A DNA stretch of 64,000 nucleotides. It comes from SG8-30 sp963695155. GTDB lineage: Bacteria > Pseudomonadota > Gammaproteobacteria > Steroidobacterales > Steroidobacteraceae. A program made the position numbers and the translations under genes. Location: the NCBI GenBank assembly GCA_963695155.1, contig CAVOGD010000005.1:62001-126000 (forward strand), read 5' to 3'. The notes beneath the pieces were generated by a model. The model had not been told where the DNA came from. It saw only the letters and a program-made list of their open reading frames with translations, and made no database searches. This document shows, piece after piece, positions 7,998-15,855 of this stretch (positions are counted from its first letter, which is position 1; every line of letters starts with the position of its first letter).

Positions 7998-10022
7998 TTA
8001 CTTCAGCGCATCCTTCAGTCCTGGCACGTAATCCGCGCCCTCCAGCACCTGCAGGCTCGCGCCCTCGAAGTCATTGCCCACCGGCTCGAACCGGCCGCCG
8101 AGGCACTTCGCCAGAAACGCTTCCGACACCGCAAAGAAGCTGAGGCGGTTGCCCGCCTCGGCGAAACCATGGCCTTCGTCCGGGTACAGCACATAGGTCA
8201 CCGGGATGTCACGCTCCTTCATCGCTGCCACCAGCTGGTCGGACTCGAGCTGCGTCACGCGCGGGTCGTTAGCACCCTGCGCGATCAGCAACGGCCGCCT
8301 GATCTCGCCGACTCGCGTGATCGGAGAGCGCGCCAGCAGATCCTTGCGGCCCGCCTCCGTGCGCGGGTCGCCGACGCGCCGGTACCAGGTGGCCTCGAGG
8401 AAAGGTCGCCAGTACTCCGGGAAGCTCTCGATCAGTGTCACGAGACTCGACGGGCCCACGATGTCGACGCCGCAGGCGAAGGTTTCGGGCGTGAACGACA
8501 CGCCGACCAACGTGGCATAGCCGCCGTAGGACCCGCCAAGGATCCCTATTTCGTTCGGCCTGGCGATCTTCTGCGCAATCGCCCAGTGCACGGCATCGAT
8601 CAGGTCGTCGTGCATCTTGCCGGCGAACTCGCCGTTGGCGGCATTGAGGAACGCCTTGCCGAAACCGGTAGAACCGCGGTAGTTGACCGAGAGCACCGCG
8701 TAGCCGCGATTGGCGAGCCACTGGTGAATGGACTCGTAGCCGTACTCATCGCGCGCCCAGGGCCCGCCGTGGACGTAGAGCACCATCGGCAGAGGCTGGG
8801 CCGGCACGCCGTCGCCGTCTGTGTCGGATCCTGGCGGCAGTGTGAGATAGCTCACCAGCGTCAGCCCGTCGCGGCTCTTCAGTTCGCGCGGGTACATGGC
8901 TGCCAGCGGCTTGCCTTCGAGTGCCGGGCGGGTGGTGAAGAGACTGGTCAGCGTCTTCTGTCCCCGATCGTACAGGTGGTAGGCGTACGGTTCGGTCACC
9001 CTGTCGACGCCGATCGTCCAGAGGCGGTTGTCCTGCGACTGGCTGGACACCGACCAGGCGCCACCCGCGTTGCGGTTCAGGAACTCGATATCGGCTCTGA
9101 GTTCATCACCGACGGCCGACCACTCGGGCTGCAGGTAGTCAGCACTGAAGGCCTGCACACGTCCGGTTATCGGATCGATGATGGTCTGGGTTACATCCGC
9201 CTTCGGGTGCTCTCCAAGCACGGTGTGCTCGCCGGTCTCGACGTTGACGGCGACCAGCGCTGCCTTGTCGCGGCCGCGGCTGTCAACCAGATATATCGTC
9301 TGGCCATCGCCCGCGAATCCGACCGTAAAGGTCGTCAGGCTGTCCTCGGGACCGACGGTCATGAATGCGGTCTGCGTACCGTCATCGTTGAATTTCTCAA
9401 CCTGGAATCCGCCGTCCGGCGTCGGCTTCACGCCGTTCCGCAGTTTGAGCTTGCGGTCGAAGTCGAATCCGGCCCATTCGTCGTTCTGGTAGACAAAACC
9501 CAGCCGCCCCGTCTTCAGGTCGAGCCGGTAAACGTCATGGAACTGCGGGTTGCGATTATTGAGGCCGACGAGGATCGCATCCTGCACCTCGGGACTCGTC
9601 GCCAGGACGACGGCGCGAGTATTCTCGAAGGGTGTGTGGGCATCGGTCCGGGCGCCGGCCAGGTCTACGCTGAACAGCAGGAAATTCTCGTTACCACCCT
9701 GGTCCTGCAGATAGAACACGCGGGACGAGTCGGGGGCCCAGAAGTACTGGGAAACCGGGCGCTCTGCCTCCGCTGTCAGCGGTTTCGCGGCGCCGAGGTC
9801 GCCGACTGGTGCGACCCACACGTTCATGACGCCGTCTCGCGGCGCCAGGAACGCCAACATCTTGCCGTCCGGACTGATGCGGCCGGTGGAACGCTCCGGG
9901 TTGCCGAACAGCTCGCCGCGTGGGAGCAGTTCGACGGCAATGGCACTGTTAGGCGCCAGCCAACCGAGCGCCGCCAGCGATACGAGGGCTGCGGAACTGA
10001 TCAAGTATCGGAACTTGCTCAT
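7998..10022 (-). CDS. S9 family (prolyl oligopeptidase-type) peptidase, exported
   Basis: A 674-residue serine peptidase: residues 1-29 form a signal peptide (SSAALVSLAALGWLAPNSAIA), residues about 35-390 an eight-strand WD-like beta-propeller (SPDGKMLAFL, WAPDSSRVFYL), and the C-terminal 270 residues an alpha/beta hydrolase. The triad is visible: Ser about 498 in GGSYGGYA, Asp about 586 in NDPRV and His about 618 in EGHGF. This is the dipeptidyl/acylaminoacyl-peptidase group that trims short peptides in the periplasm, which fits the peptide transporter encoded further on. The start at 10022 is chosen over 10034 because GGAGA lies correctly before it. Confidence 0.93.
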   Translation of the reverse strand: MSKFRYLISSAALVSLAALGWLAPNSAIAVELLPRGELFGNPERSTGRISPDGKMLAFLAPRDGVMNVWVAPVGDLGAAKPLTAEAERPVSQYFWAPDSSRVFYLQDQGGNENFLLFSVDLAGARTDAHTPFENTRAVVLATSPEVQDAILVGLNNRNPQFHDVYRLDLKTGRLGFVYQNDEWAGFDFDRKLKLRNGVKPTPDGGFQVEKFNDDGTQTAFMTVGPEDSLTTFTVGFAGDGQTIYLVDSRGRDKAALVAVNVETGEHTVLGEHPKADVTQTIIDPITGRVQAFSADYLQPEWSAVGDELRADIEFLNRNAGGAWSVSSQSQDNRLWTIGVDRVTEPYAYHLYDRGQKTLTSLFTTRPALEGKPLAAMYPRELKSRDGLTLVSYLTLPPGSDTDGDGVPAQPLPMVLYVHGGPWARDEYGYESIHQWLANRGYAVLSVNYRGSTGFGKAFLNAANGEFAGKMHDDLIDAVHWAIAQKIARPNEIGILGGSYGGYATLVGVSFTPETFACGVDIVGPSSLVTLIESFPEYWRPFLEATWYRRVGDPRTEAGRKDLLARSPITRVGEIRRPLLIAQGANDPRVTQLESDQLVAAMKERDIPVTYVLYPDEGHGFAEAGNRLSFFAVSEAFLAKCLGGRFEPVGNDFEGASLQVLEGADYVPGLKDALK

Positions 10023-10190
10023 GGGGATCTCCATGTGTCGCGGGCGTCCAGACGCCGGCGGTCAATGACAAGTTTAACCGCTGCGGAGGGCCACCACGGA
10101 AGTCGGCGGAATTCGGCCAGGTTGTATGTGGATCGGTTCCTTGCGGCTCCCGGCACCCACCGGCCAGCTGCCTGGCAGGCTCCAGGAGAA

Positions 10191-10214
10191 ACGGCGGCCC
10201 CTGGGGGCCGCCGT
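10191..10214 (-). terminator. Terminator of the CsgG-like gene
   Basis: An 11-bp GC-rich inverted repeat (ACGGCGGCCCC / GGGGCCGCCGT). Read on the minus strand it is followed by TTTCTCCT and lies about 35 bases after the stop of the CsgG-like gene. Confidence 0.65.
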
Positions 10215-10249
10215 CATGATTCACGCTACGAGAGCAGTGCGGTCGTACC

Positions 10250-11296
10250 CTATTTCGTGATCAGGATCTTCTTGACCCAGCCGCCGCCCTTGCCGGACTC
10301 CACTCGCAGGTAGCCGTCCTGCTCCTCGCCCATGTAGATCATCTCGGCGCCCTTGTCGAAGGTGGCCACCACCTTGCCCGCGTCGCCGGCGCTGCCCATC
10401 AGCTTGACGCCCGCAATCTTCGGGTACAGCACGTCGCCCTCGTTGAAGACGGCGCCGGCCTTGGTCGAGCCGCCGGACGCGGCTTCCTGGGCCAGCGTGC
10501 CGACATCGCGCTGCAGGTTCGGATCGTTGCGCACCACCCGCACGATGTTGTTGTAGTTGTCCATGAAGCTGGCGGCGACGATCTTGCCCTCGTTGGTGTT
10601 GCCGTAGCCGCCCGCCATGCCGGCCGCACCGCCGCCGATGAGCAGGCCGCCGAGCCGCAGATCGGCCTTCTTCGAGCTGCCTTCGGCCGCCGCCACCTGG
10701 ACGCCCGAGCGCGCGTCGGCCACCAGCATGCTGGTCTGGGCCTCCTTGAACTTGAGCCCCCCGGCGACCGCGCCCAGCACCGCGCCGCCACGGCCCCCGA
10801 ACAGGCCGCCCAGCGCACCGCCCAGGCCGCCCGCGTTGCCCTCGGAGAAGACCACGGCCGGCGTCAGGATGAAGTCCGCCGCCACCATCTGGCCGCCGCC
10901 GACGTTCGAGCCGCCGCGCAGCTCGCCGCCGCCGCCCAGAGCGCGCTCCTGCATCATGTTCTGCATGCCCTGGCCACGCTCCACGACGATGAAGCAGTTC
11001 GACTGCTGGATCATCATGCGGATCAGGCCGACCGGCGACTGCAGGTTGTAGCGCGACAGGGCCGACATGATGTAGTCCTGCGGCTCGACGACGGCCATGG
11101 CTCCCATCGGCTTGTCGCAGCGCTCGAGGTCGTCGGCCTCGCCCTGCGCGCCCTGCGTGCCGGCCGCGCCCTGCACGTCGGAACCGCCCGACCCCTTCTT
11201 GGTATCCAGGATGCCTTGCGCCAGCGCGGTCGTGCCGAGCGCCGGCGCCAGCAGCAGGACGGCAAGCCATCCACCCGTTCGCATATTCATGCTCAT
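10250..11296 (-). CDS. CsgG/HfaB-like secreted protein with SH3-like C-terminus
   Basis: About 348 residues. A signal peptide (LAVLLLAPALGTTALA) without lipobox is followed by a low-complexity Gly/Gln segment, then a CsgG-like core: PQDYIMSALSRYNL, a helix, CFIVVERGQGMQNMMQER, ADFILTPAVVFSE, a Gly-rich stretch, and DARSGVQVAAAEGSSKKADLRLGG. Residues about 285-348 (VLYPKIAGVKLMGSAGDAGKVVATFDKGAEMIYMGEEQDGYLRVESGKGGGWVKK, split here by function) read as a bacterial SH3-type domain with the terminal GWV motif. CsgG proteins form outer-membrane secretion channels, but this one lacks the lipid anchor, so a role in envelope stress or cell-wall binding is equally likely. Start set by GGGGG upstream of the ATG at 11296. 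Confidence 0.7.
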   Translation of the reverse strand: MSMNMRTGGWLAVLLLAPALGTTALAQGILDTKKGSGGSDVQGAAGTQGAQGEADDLERCDKPMGAMAVVEPQDYIMSALSRYNLQSPVGLIRMMIQQSNCFIVVERGQGMQNMMQERALGGGGELRGGSNVGGGQMVAADFILTPAVVFSEGNAGGLGGALGGLFGGRGGAVLGAVAGGLKFKEAQTSMLVADARSGVQVAAAEGSSKKADLRLGGLLIGGGAAGMAGGYGNTNEGKIVAASFMDNYNNIVRVVRNDPNLQRDVGTLAQEAASGGSTKAGAVFNEGDVLYPKIAGVKLMGSAGDAGKVVATFDKGAEMIYMGEEQDGYLRVESGKGGGWVKKILITK

Positions 11297-11438
11297 GATC
11301 CGTTGACCCCCTGTGCGGGAACCCGGTCGCGGCCCGCGCCGCAATGAGGCGTCCCCGTTCGTACGTTTGTTGGTGCGGCCCCGACCTTACCACCTTGCCC
11401 GGCGGCCCGGAACCCACCCGGCCCGACCCGGCAGTGTC

Positions 11439-12359
11439 CTAGCGCACGCTGCGTCCGCGCCACAGGCCGTCGACGGTAAAGACGGCCAGGCCGGCCCAGA
11501 TGAGCGCAAAGCCGGCCATCCGCACCGGCGGAAACGGCTCGCCGTACAGGGTGATTCCGAGCAGCAGCTGCATCGTGGGGCCGACGTACTGGATGACCCC
11601 GACCACGGTGTACGGGATCAGCCTTGCGCCAGTCGCGAACAGGGCGAGCGGCAGCGCGGTGATGAGCCCGCTGCCCGCGAGCAACAGGGTCACTCCCAGG
11701 GTGTCATGGCCGAAGGCGCCGGCGCCCGAACCTTCCAGCCACGCGAGCCAGGCGATCGCGAACGGCGCGACCAGCAGCACCTCGACCGCCAGCCCCGGCA
11801 CCGCGCCCACCGGCGTCATCTTGCGCACGAGGCCGTAGACAGCGAACGAGCTGGCCAGCGTGAGCGCCACCCATGGCAAGCCCCCTGCCGCGACCGTAAG
11901 CCATGCCACGCCGGCCGCGGCAAAGCCCACGGCGGTCCACTGGTAGCCGTTGAGCCGCTCCCGCAGCACCAGCAGGCCGAGCGCCACGTTGAACAGCGGC
12001 CCGATGAAGTAGCCGAGGCTCGCCTCGATGACGCGGCCGCTGGAGATCGCCCACACATAGACCAGCCAGTTGACGGTGATCAGCGCCGCGGTCAACAGCA
12101 GCCGCAGCAGCACGGGCCGGTCGGCCAGCGCCGAGCGCACCTCGCCAAGGCGCCGCTGCCAGGCCAGCCAGCCGAACACGAACAGCACGCACCAGCCGAT
12201 GCGGTGCGCCAGGATCTCGGTCGCCGGGACATGGACCAGCGGCTTGAGGTACAGCGGGAACAGGCCCCAGATGACGAACGCGGCAAACGCTGCGGCGACG
12301 CCGCGGCGGGCGTCGCCGTGCCGGGACCCGGCGCCCTCGCCCTGGTCGCCTGCGCTCAT
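11439..12359 (-). CDS. rarD: RarD / EamA family transporter
   Basis: A 306-residue integral membrane protein with ten predicted transmembrane segments. The first (AAAFAAFVIWGLFPLYLKPL) and the YVWAISSGRVIEASLGYFIGPLFNVALGLLVLRERL block are typical of RarD, the chloramphenicol-sensitivity branch of the EamA drug/metabolite family; the second half carries VGVIQYVGPTMQLLLGI. Length matches the family (about 295-305). The physiological substrate of RarD is not established. It is alone in its transcription unit, divergent from the Arg/Asp-rich protein gene. Confidence 0.92.
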   Translation of the reverse strand: MSAGDQGEGAGSRHGDARRGVAAAFAAFVIWGLFPLYLKPLVHVPATEILAHRIGWCVLFVFGWLAWQRRLGEVRSALADRPVLLRLLLTAALITVNWLVYVWAISSGRVIEASLGYFIGPLFNVALGLLVLRERLNGYQWTAVGFAAAGVAWLTVAAGGLPWVALTLASSFAVYGLVRKMTPVGAVPGLAVEVLLVAPFAIAWLAWLEGSGAGAFGHDTLGVTLLLAGSGLITALPLALFATGARLIPYTVVGVIQYVGPTMQLLLGITLYGEPFPPVRMAGFALIWAGLAVFTVDGLWRGRSVR

Positions 12360-12510
12360 CCGTCAATCCCGTTGCGCGCCGTGCGGCGCGGGCGCATTGT
12401 TGCAGGAACGGCCGGATACTCCAAAAAGCAGGGGTAATTCGGGTTCGGCGGGGCGCCGCAGGCCCGTCCGTGCAGGCAGCAGGCCTGCCGATGTGTTACC
12501 CACCGCGGCC

Positions 12511-12548
12511 TTCAGTCGGCGTTCACCCTGCGTTCAATCCAGGTTCAG
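12511..12548 (+). promoter_or_regulatory. Four 11-bp-phased TTCA direct repeats
   Basis: TTCAG at 12511, TTCAC at 12522, TTCAA at 12533 and TTCAG at 12544, each separated by exactly six bases. Direct repeats on one face of the helix are the usual binding arrangement for OmpR/PhoB-type response regulators; TTCAC-N6-TTCAC is the known CreB tag. They lie 53-90 bases before the start codon of the gene at 12601. Confidence 0.6.
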
Positions 12549-12600
12549 CAGTAATGCCGCATTGTCGAGGCGGGCTGAAACCAGCCGAGGAGATAACGCC

Positions 12601-13371
12601 ATGAGGGCAATGCTGATATTGGGTCTCATCTTCGCCTCGCTGCCCGCGATGGCGGCGCATCCGACCGTCTACGCGCCCGCCTGGGGCGGTCGAGACGTAG
12701 CGGTGCAGGCACGCCACCTGGACGACGCGGCGCAGCGACTGTACCGGGACCTGCGCTTCAATTCCCATCGTTCCGACCTGCGGTCTCGCGCCCGCGACCT
12801 GGCGCGTGCCACGCACGACTTCCGGTACCTGGCGGAGCGGCGCGCCGCGTACTCGAAGCTGGCGGCCGCGTTCAGGCGCGTCGAGCAGCGCGAGGACGCC
12901 CTGGCCCGGCGCCTGTACGACTCGCGCGGCTACGACGGCTACGGTCGCCAGCCGGCCAGCCTGCGCCAGCTGCGCCATGCCATGCAGGGCGTCGATCAGG
13001 CGCTGCAGCGCTACGCCTATGACGGGCGCGACCATCGCTATCGGGGCAGCTTCGTCTACGTGCCCAGCTACACCTTGTGGTACGGCTACGGGACGCGCCA
13101 CGACCACCGCCACGTCCCGCGCACGCCACAGCGGGACGAGCGCCGGCATGACCGGCGCGACGACCCGCGACACGACGGCCGGAATGAACCCCGTGACGAG
13201 CGCCGGGATGACCGCCGGGATGACCGGCAAGCCGACCGGCGCGACGGCCAGCAGGACCGCGGCAGCGACCAGCGTGAGGAACGCCGTCAGGACGTCCGCC
13301 CAGACCGCGACCAGGACGTCCGCAGGCGGAACGGCACACGCGACCCGGAACTGCACACACAGGAACCGTGA
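12601..13371 (+). CDS. Exported protein with long Arg/Asp-rich tail
   Basis: A 256-residue protein I cannot assign to a named family. A signal peptide (MRAMLILGLIFASLPAMAA) is followed by a helical domain of about 120 residues (AVQARHLDDAAQRLYRDLR, SLRQLRHAMQGVDQALQRYA) with regularly spaced His, Arg and Leu, then a Tyr-rich bridge (GSFVYVPSYTLWYGYG). The last 90 residues are a disordered polyampholyte built of RDD, RRD and DER units. GAGGAGA precedes the ATG at 12601; upstream in-frame starts lack this. Four phased TTCA repeats upstream suggest control by a two-component response regulator, so a stress-induced envelope role is likely but inferred. Confidence 0.75.
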   Translation: MRAMLILGLIFASLPAMAAHPTVYAPAWGGRDVAVQARHLDDAAQRLYRDLRFNSHRSDLRSRARDLARATHDFRYLAERRAAYSKLAAAFRRVEQREDALARRLYDSRGYDGYGRQPASLRQLRHAMQGVDQALQRYAYDGRDHRYRGSFVYVPSYTLWYGYGTRHDHRHVPRTPQRDERRHDRRDDPRHDGRNEPRDERRDDRRDDRQADRRDGQQDRGSDQREERRQDVRPDRDQDVRRRNGTRDPELHTQEP

Positions 13372-13453
13372 GTGGCGCCGGGCCGCTACCGCAGGGGCCA
13401 TCGGTTAAGCTTATCCCGCCCCCGGCTCATCCATCCGGGGCTGGGGAGTGCCC

Positions 13454-14782
13454 ATGCGCTGGTTTCACGCGGCTGCCGCGGTCCTGTCGGTTCTTGCTGC
13501 AGCGACCGCGCAAGCGGGCCTGTCGGCGGATGAGTTGAACGCCCAGGCCCGGGCCATTGAGCCGCAGCTAATCGAGTGGCGGCGCGACTTTCACCGCCAT
13601 CCGGAACTTGGCAATCGCGAGTTCCGCACGGCGCGCATCGTTGCGGAGCACCTCGAGGCGCTGGGGCTCGAAGTGCGCAGCGACATCGGGCACACGGGTG
13701 TGGCCGCCGTGTTGCGCGGCGGGCGTCCGGGTCCGGTCATCGCGCTACGCGCCGACATGGACGCGCTGCCCGTGACCGAGCAGGTGGACCTGCCGTTCCG
13801 GTCCATCGCCACGACGGAGTACCGCGGCCAACAAACCGGTGTCATGCACGCCTGCGGTCACGATGGCCACACCGCCATCCTGATGGCCACCGCGGAAGTG
13901 CTTGCCGCCCACCGGGACGAGCTGCCGGGCACCGTGCTGTTCGTGTTCCAGCCGGCCGAGGAAGGCCCGCCGGAGGGCGAACGCGGTGGCGCGGCGCTGA
14001 TGCTGGACGAAGGCCTGTTCGACATCGTTCGCCCTGAAGCGGCGTTCGGCCTGCACCTGCATTCCGGCCTGCAGACCGGCGACATCGGTTACCGGCCGGG
14101 GCCGTTCATGGCCAGTTCCGACTTCTTCCGCATCCTCGTCAAGGGAAAGCAGACCCATGGCGCGCAGCCCTGGGATGGCGTGGACCCGATAGTCATCGCC
14201 GCGCAGATCGTCAACGGGCTGCAGACCATTGTCAGCCGGCAGCTCAATATCGCGGACGTGCCGGCCATCGTCACGATCGGCGCCATCCGCGGCGGCATCC
14301 GCCACAACATCATCCCCGACGAGGTCGAACTGCTGGGCACGTTTCGCACCTTCCGGCCGGATATCCGCGAGGAGGTCATCGCGCGGATCCGCGCGACCGC
14401 CGAGAACATCGCGAGGGCCGGCGGCGCGAGCGTCGAGATCGCGTTGGGCGACGCTCCGGTACCCGCGGTGATCAACGACGCCGTACTGACGCGGCGCATG
14501 GTGCCGGCGCTGGAACAGGCGGCCTCAGGCAAGGTGCGGGCGATTGGTCTCAAGACCGTATCCGAGGATTTCGCCGTCTTTGCGCAGCGCGTGCCGAGCC
14601 TGTTCTTCTGGGTCGGCGTGACGCCGCCCGGCACCAGCGTCTTGACCGCGCCGTCCAACCACTCGCCGCTGTTCTACATGGACGAGGACGCGCTGCTCGT
14701 CGGCCTCAGGGCAATGCTCGGCGTCGCCGTGGATTATCTCGAGCGCGGCGCGTCACCGCGGGAGGCGAAGGCAGCACAGTGA
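13454..14782 (+). CDS. M20 family amidohydrolase, exported
   Basis: A 442-residue metallohydrolase of the M20D group (hippurate hydrolase, IAA-amino-acid hydrolase and related carboxypeptidases). A signal peptide (FHAAAAVLSVLAAATAQA) precedes the family opening WRRDFHRHPELGNREF; metal-binding motifs are HACGHDGH, QPAEEG and the C-terminal APSNHSPLFYMDE. The lid domain begins around SSDFFRILVKGKQTHGAQPWDGVDP. It should remove N-acyl groups from amino acids or peptides in the periplasm. GGGGAG at 13443-13448 favours the ATG at 13454 over the GTG at 13448. It converges with the patatin gene. Confidence 0.93.
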   Translation: MRWFHAAAAVLSVLAAATAQAGLSADELNAQARAIEPQLIEWRRDFHRHPELGNREFRTARIVAEHLEALGLEVRSDIGHTGVAAVLRGGRPGPVIALRADMDALPVTEQVDLPFRSIATTEYRGQQTGVMHACGHDGHTAILMATAEVLAAHRDELPGTVLFVFQPAEEGPPEGERGGAALMLDEGLFDIVRPEAAFGLHLHSGLQTGDIGYRPGPFMASSDFFRILVKGKQTHGAQPWDGVDPIVIAAQIVNGLQTIVSRQLNIADVPAIVTIGAIRGGIRHNIIPDEVELLGTFRTFRPDIREEVIARIRATAENIARAGGASVEIALGDAPVPAVINDAVLTRRMVPALEQAASGKVRAIGLKTVSEDFAVFAQRVPSLFFWVGVTPPGTSVLTAPSNHSPLFYMDEDALLVGLRAMLGVAVDYLERGASPREAKAAQ

Positions 14783-14800
14783 CCGGCGGCCGGGCGGGTC

Positions 14801-15799
14801 TCAGTCCCTGACTGCCTCCCGCAGCACGGCGGCACGGTCGCCGGCCAGCGCGTCGAGCTGCGCGGCCACCGTGTCCGCCGCGGCCCTGCCGATGGCGATC
14901 GCCTCGTCCGCGCGATGGAAGTCCATCAGCAGGAAGTGCCCCAGGTCGGGGCTGATGGTCAGGTTGGGCGGGTCGCCGGCCATGCGGCTGCGGGCGATGT
15001 GGTCCTGCATGATGTGGGTCGAACTGGCCATCACCTCGAACAGCCCCGGACCCTCGTTGTCGCCCTTGAAGGTGTCCACGAGCCCGCTCATCAACTCGTT
15101 CCACTTCTCGAGGATGGCCCAGTTGCCGCCAGCGGATTCCTCGGCGGGCCCTGGCTCCTTGCGCGCCGGGGCCGCCGCCGAGCGCCGCAGCGTCTGCCAG
15201 CGGCGGTTCACCGGCACGTTCAGGTTGACCGCGATGACGTAGTCGGCGCCGAGCGCCCGGCACAGGCTGATCGGCACCGGGTTGACGACGCCGCCGTCTA
15301 TCATCCAGCGGTCCTGGTGCCACATGGGCGTGAACAGCCCCGGCATGCCGCTCGAGGCGCGCACCGCCGCCAGCATCGAGCCGCTCCTGAGCCAGATCTC
15401 CTCGCCGGTATCGAGGTCGGCCGCCACCGCCCCGAACTTGACGGGCAGGTCCTCGATGTTGCGGTCCTCGATGCGCTCGCCGATGGCATGCATGAGCCGG
15501 TTGCCGCGCATCACGCCGCCGCCGCGGAAGGTCGCGTCCAGCAGCCGCCAGACGTCCACGCGCGTCAGCGTGCGCACCCAGTCCTCGAGTTTCGGCACCT
15601 GGTTGCTGGCATGGGCGGCCGCGACCAGCGCACCCACCGACGCACCGGTCACGATTTCCGGCCGGATGCCGCGCTCCTCGAGCGCGTGCAGCACGCCGAG
15701 GTGCGCCCAGCCCCGCGCCGAGCCGCTGCCCAGTGCCACGCCTATCTTTCCGCCGCGCATCGAGTCAGGCATTTCGTCGGTCCCGGATTCACCGCCCAT
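14801..15799 (-). CDS. Patatin-like phospholipase (RssA/NTE-type)
   Basis: A cytoplasmic or membrane-associated serine lipase of about 332 residues. It has the oxyanion loop GSGSARGWAHLG, the nucleophile motif GASVG, and the catalytic Asp in DGGVVNPVP, in the expected order and spacing. The C-terminal third (ESAGGNWAILEKWNELMSGL to SPDLGHFLLMDFHRADEAI) resembles the RssA group. These enzymes hydrolyse phospholipid acyl chains. The start is uncertain: ATG at 15799, 15772 or 15760 are possible, none with a strong ribosome site. Its 5' end is close to, and divergent from, the peptide transporter operon. Confidence 0.87.
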   Translation of the reverse strand: MGGESGTDEMPDSMRGGKIGVALGSGSARGWAHLGVLHALEERGIRPEIVTGASVGALVAAAHASNQVPKLEDWVRTLTRVDVWRLLDATFRGGGVMRGNRLMHAIGERIEDRNIEDLPVKFGAVAADLDTGEEIWLRSGSMLAAVRASSGMPGLFTPMWHQDRWMIDGGVVNPVPISLCRALGADYVIAVNLNVPVNRRWQTLRRSAAAPARKEPGPAEESAGGNWAILEKWNELMSGLVDTFKGDNEGPGLFEVMASSTHIMQDHIARSRMAGDPPNLTISPDLGHFLLMDFHRADEAIAIGRAAADTVAAQLDALAGDRAAVLREAVRD

Positions 15800-15855
15800 G
15801 ATGCAACGATCGGGAGGCAGACACGAGGACGAGCCGAACGGTAACATCGGGCGCG

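Noticed and set aside
7899..10313. An 804-residue plus-strand frame opposite the S9 peptidase
   Set aside because: Antisense to a gene with a complete catalytic triad and signal peptide; no domain seen.
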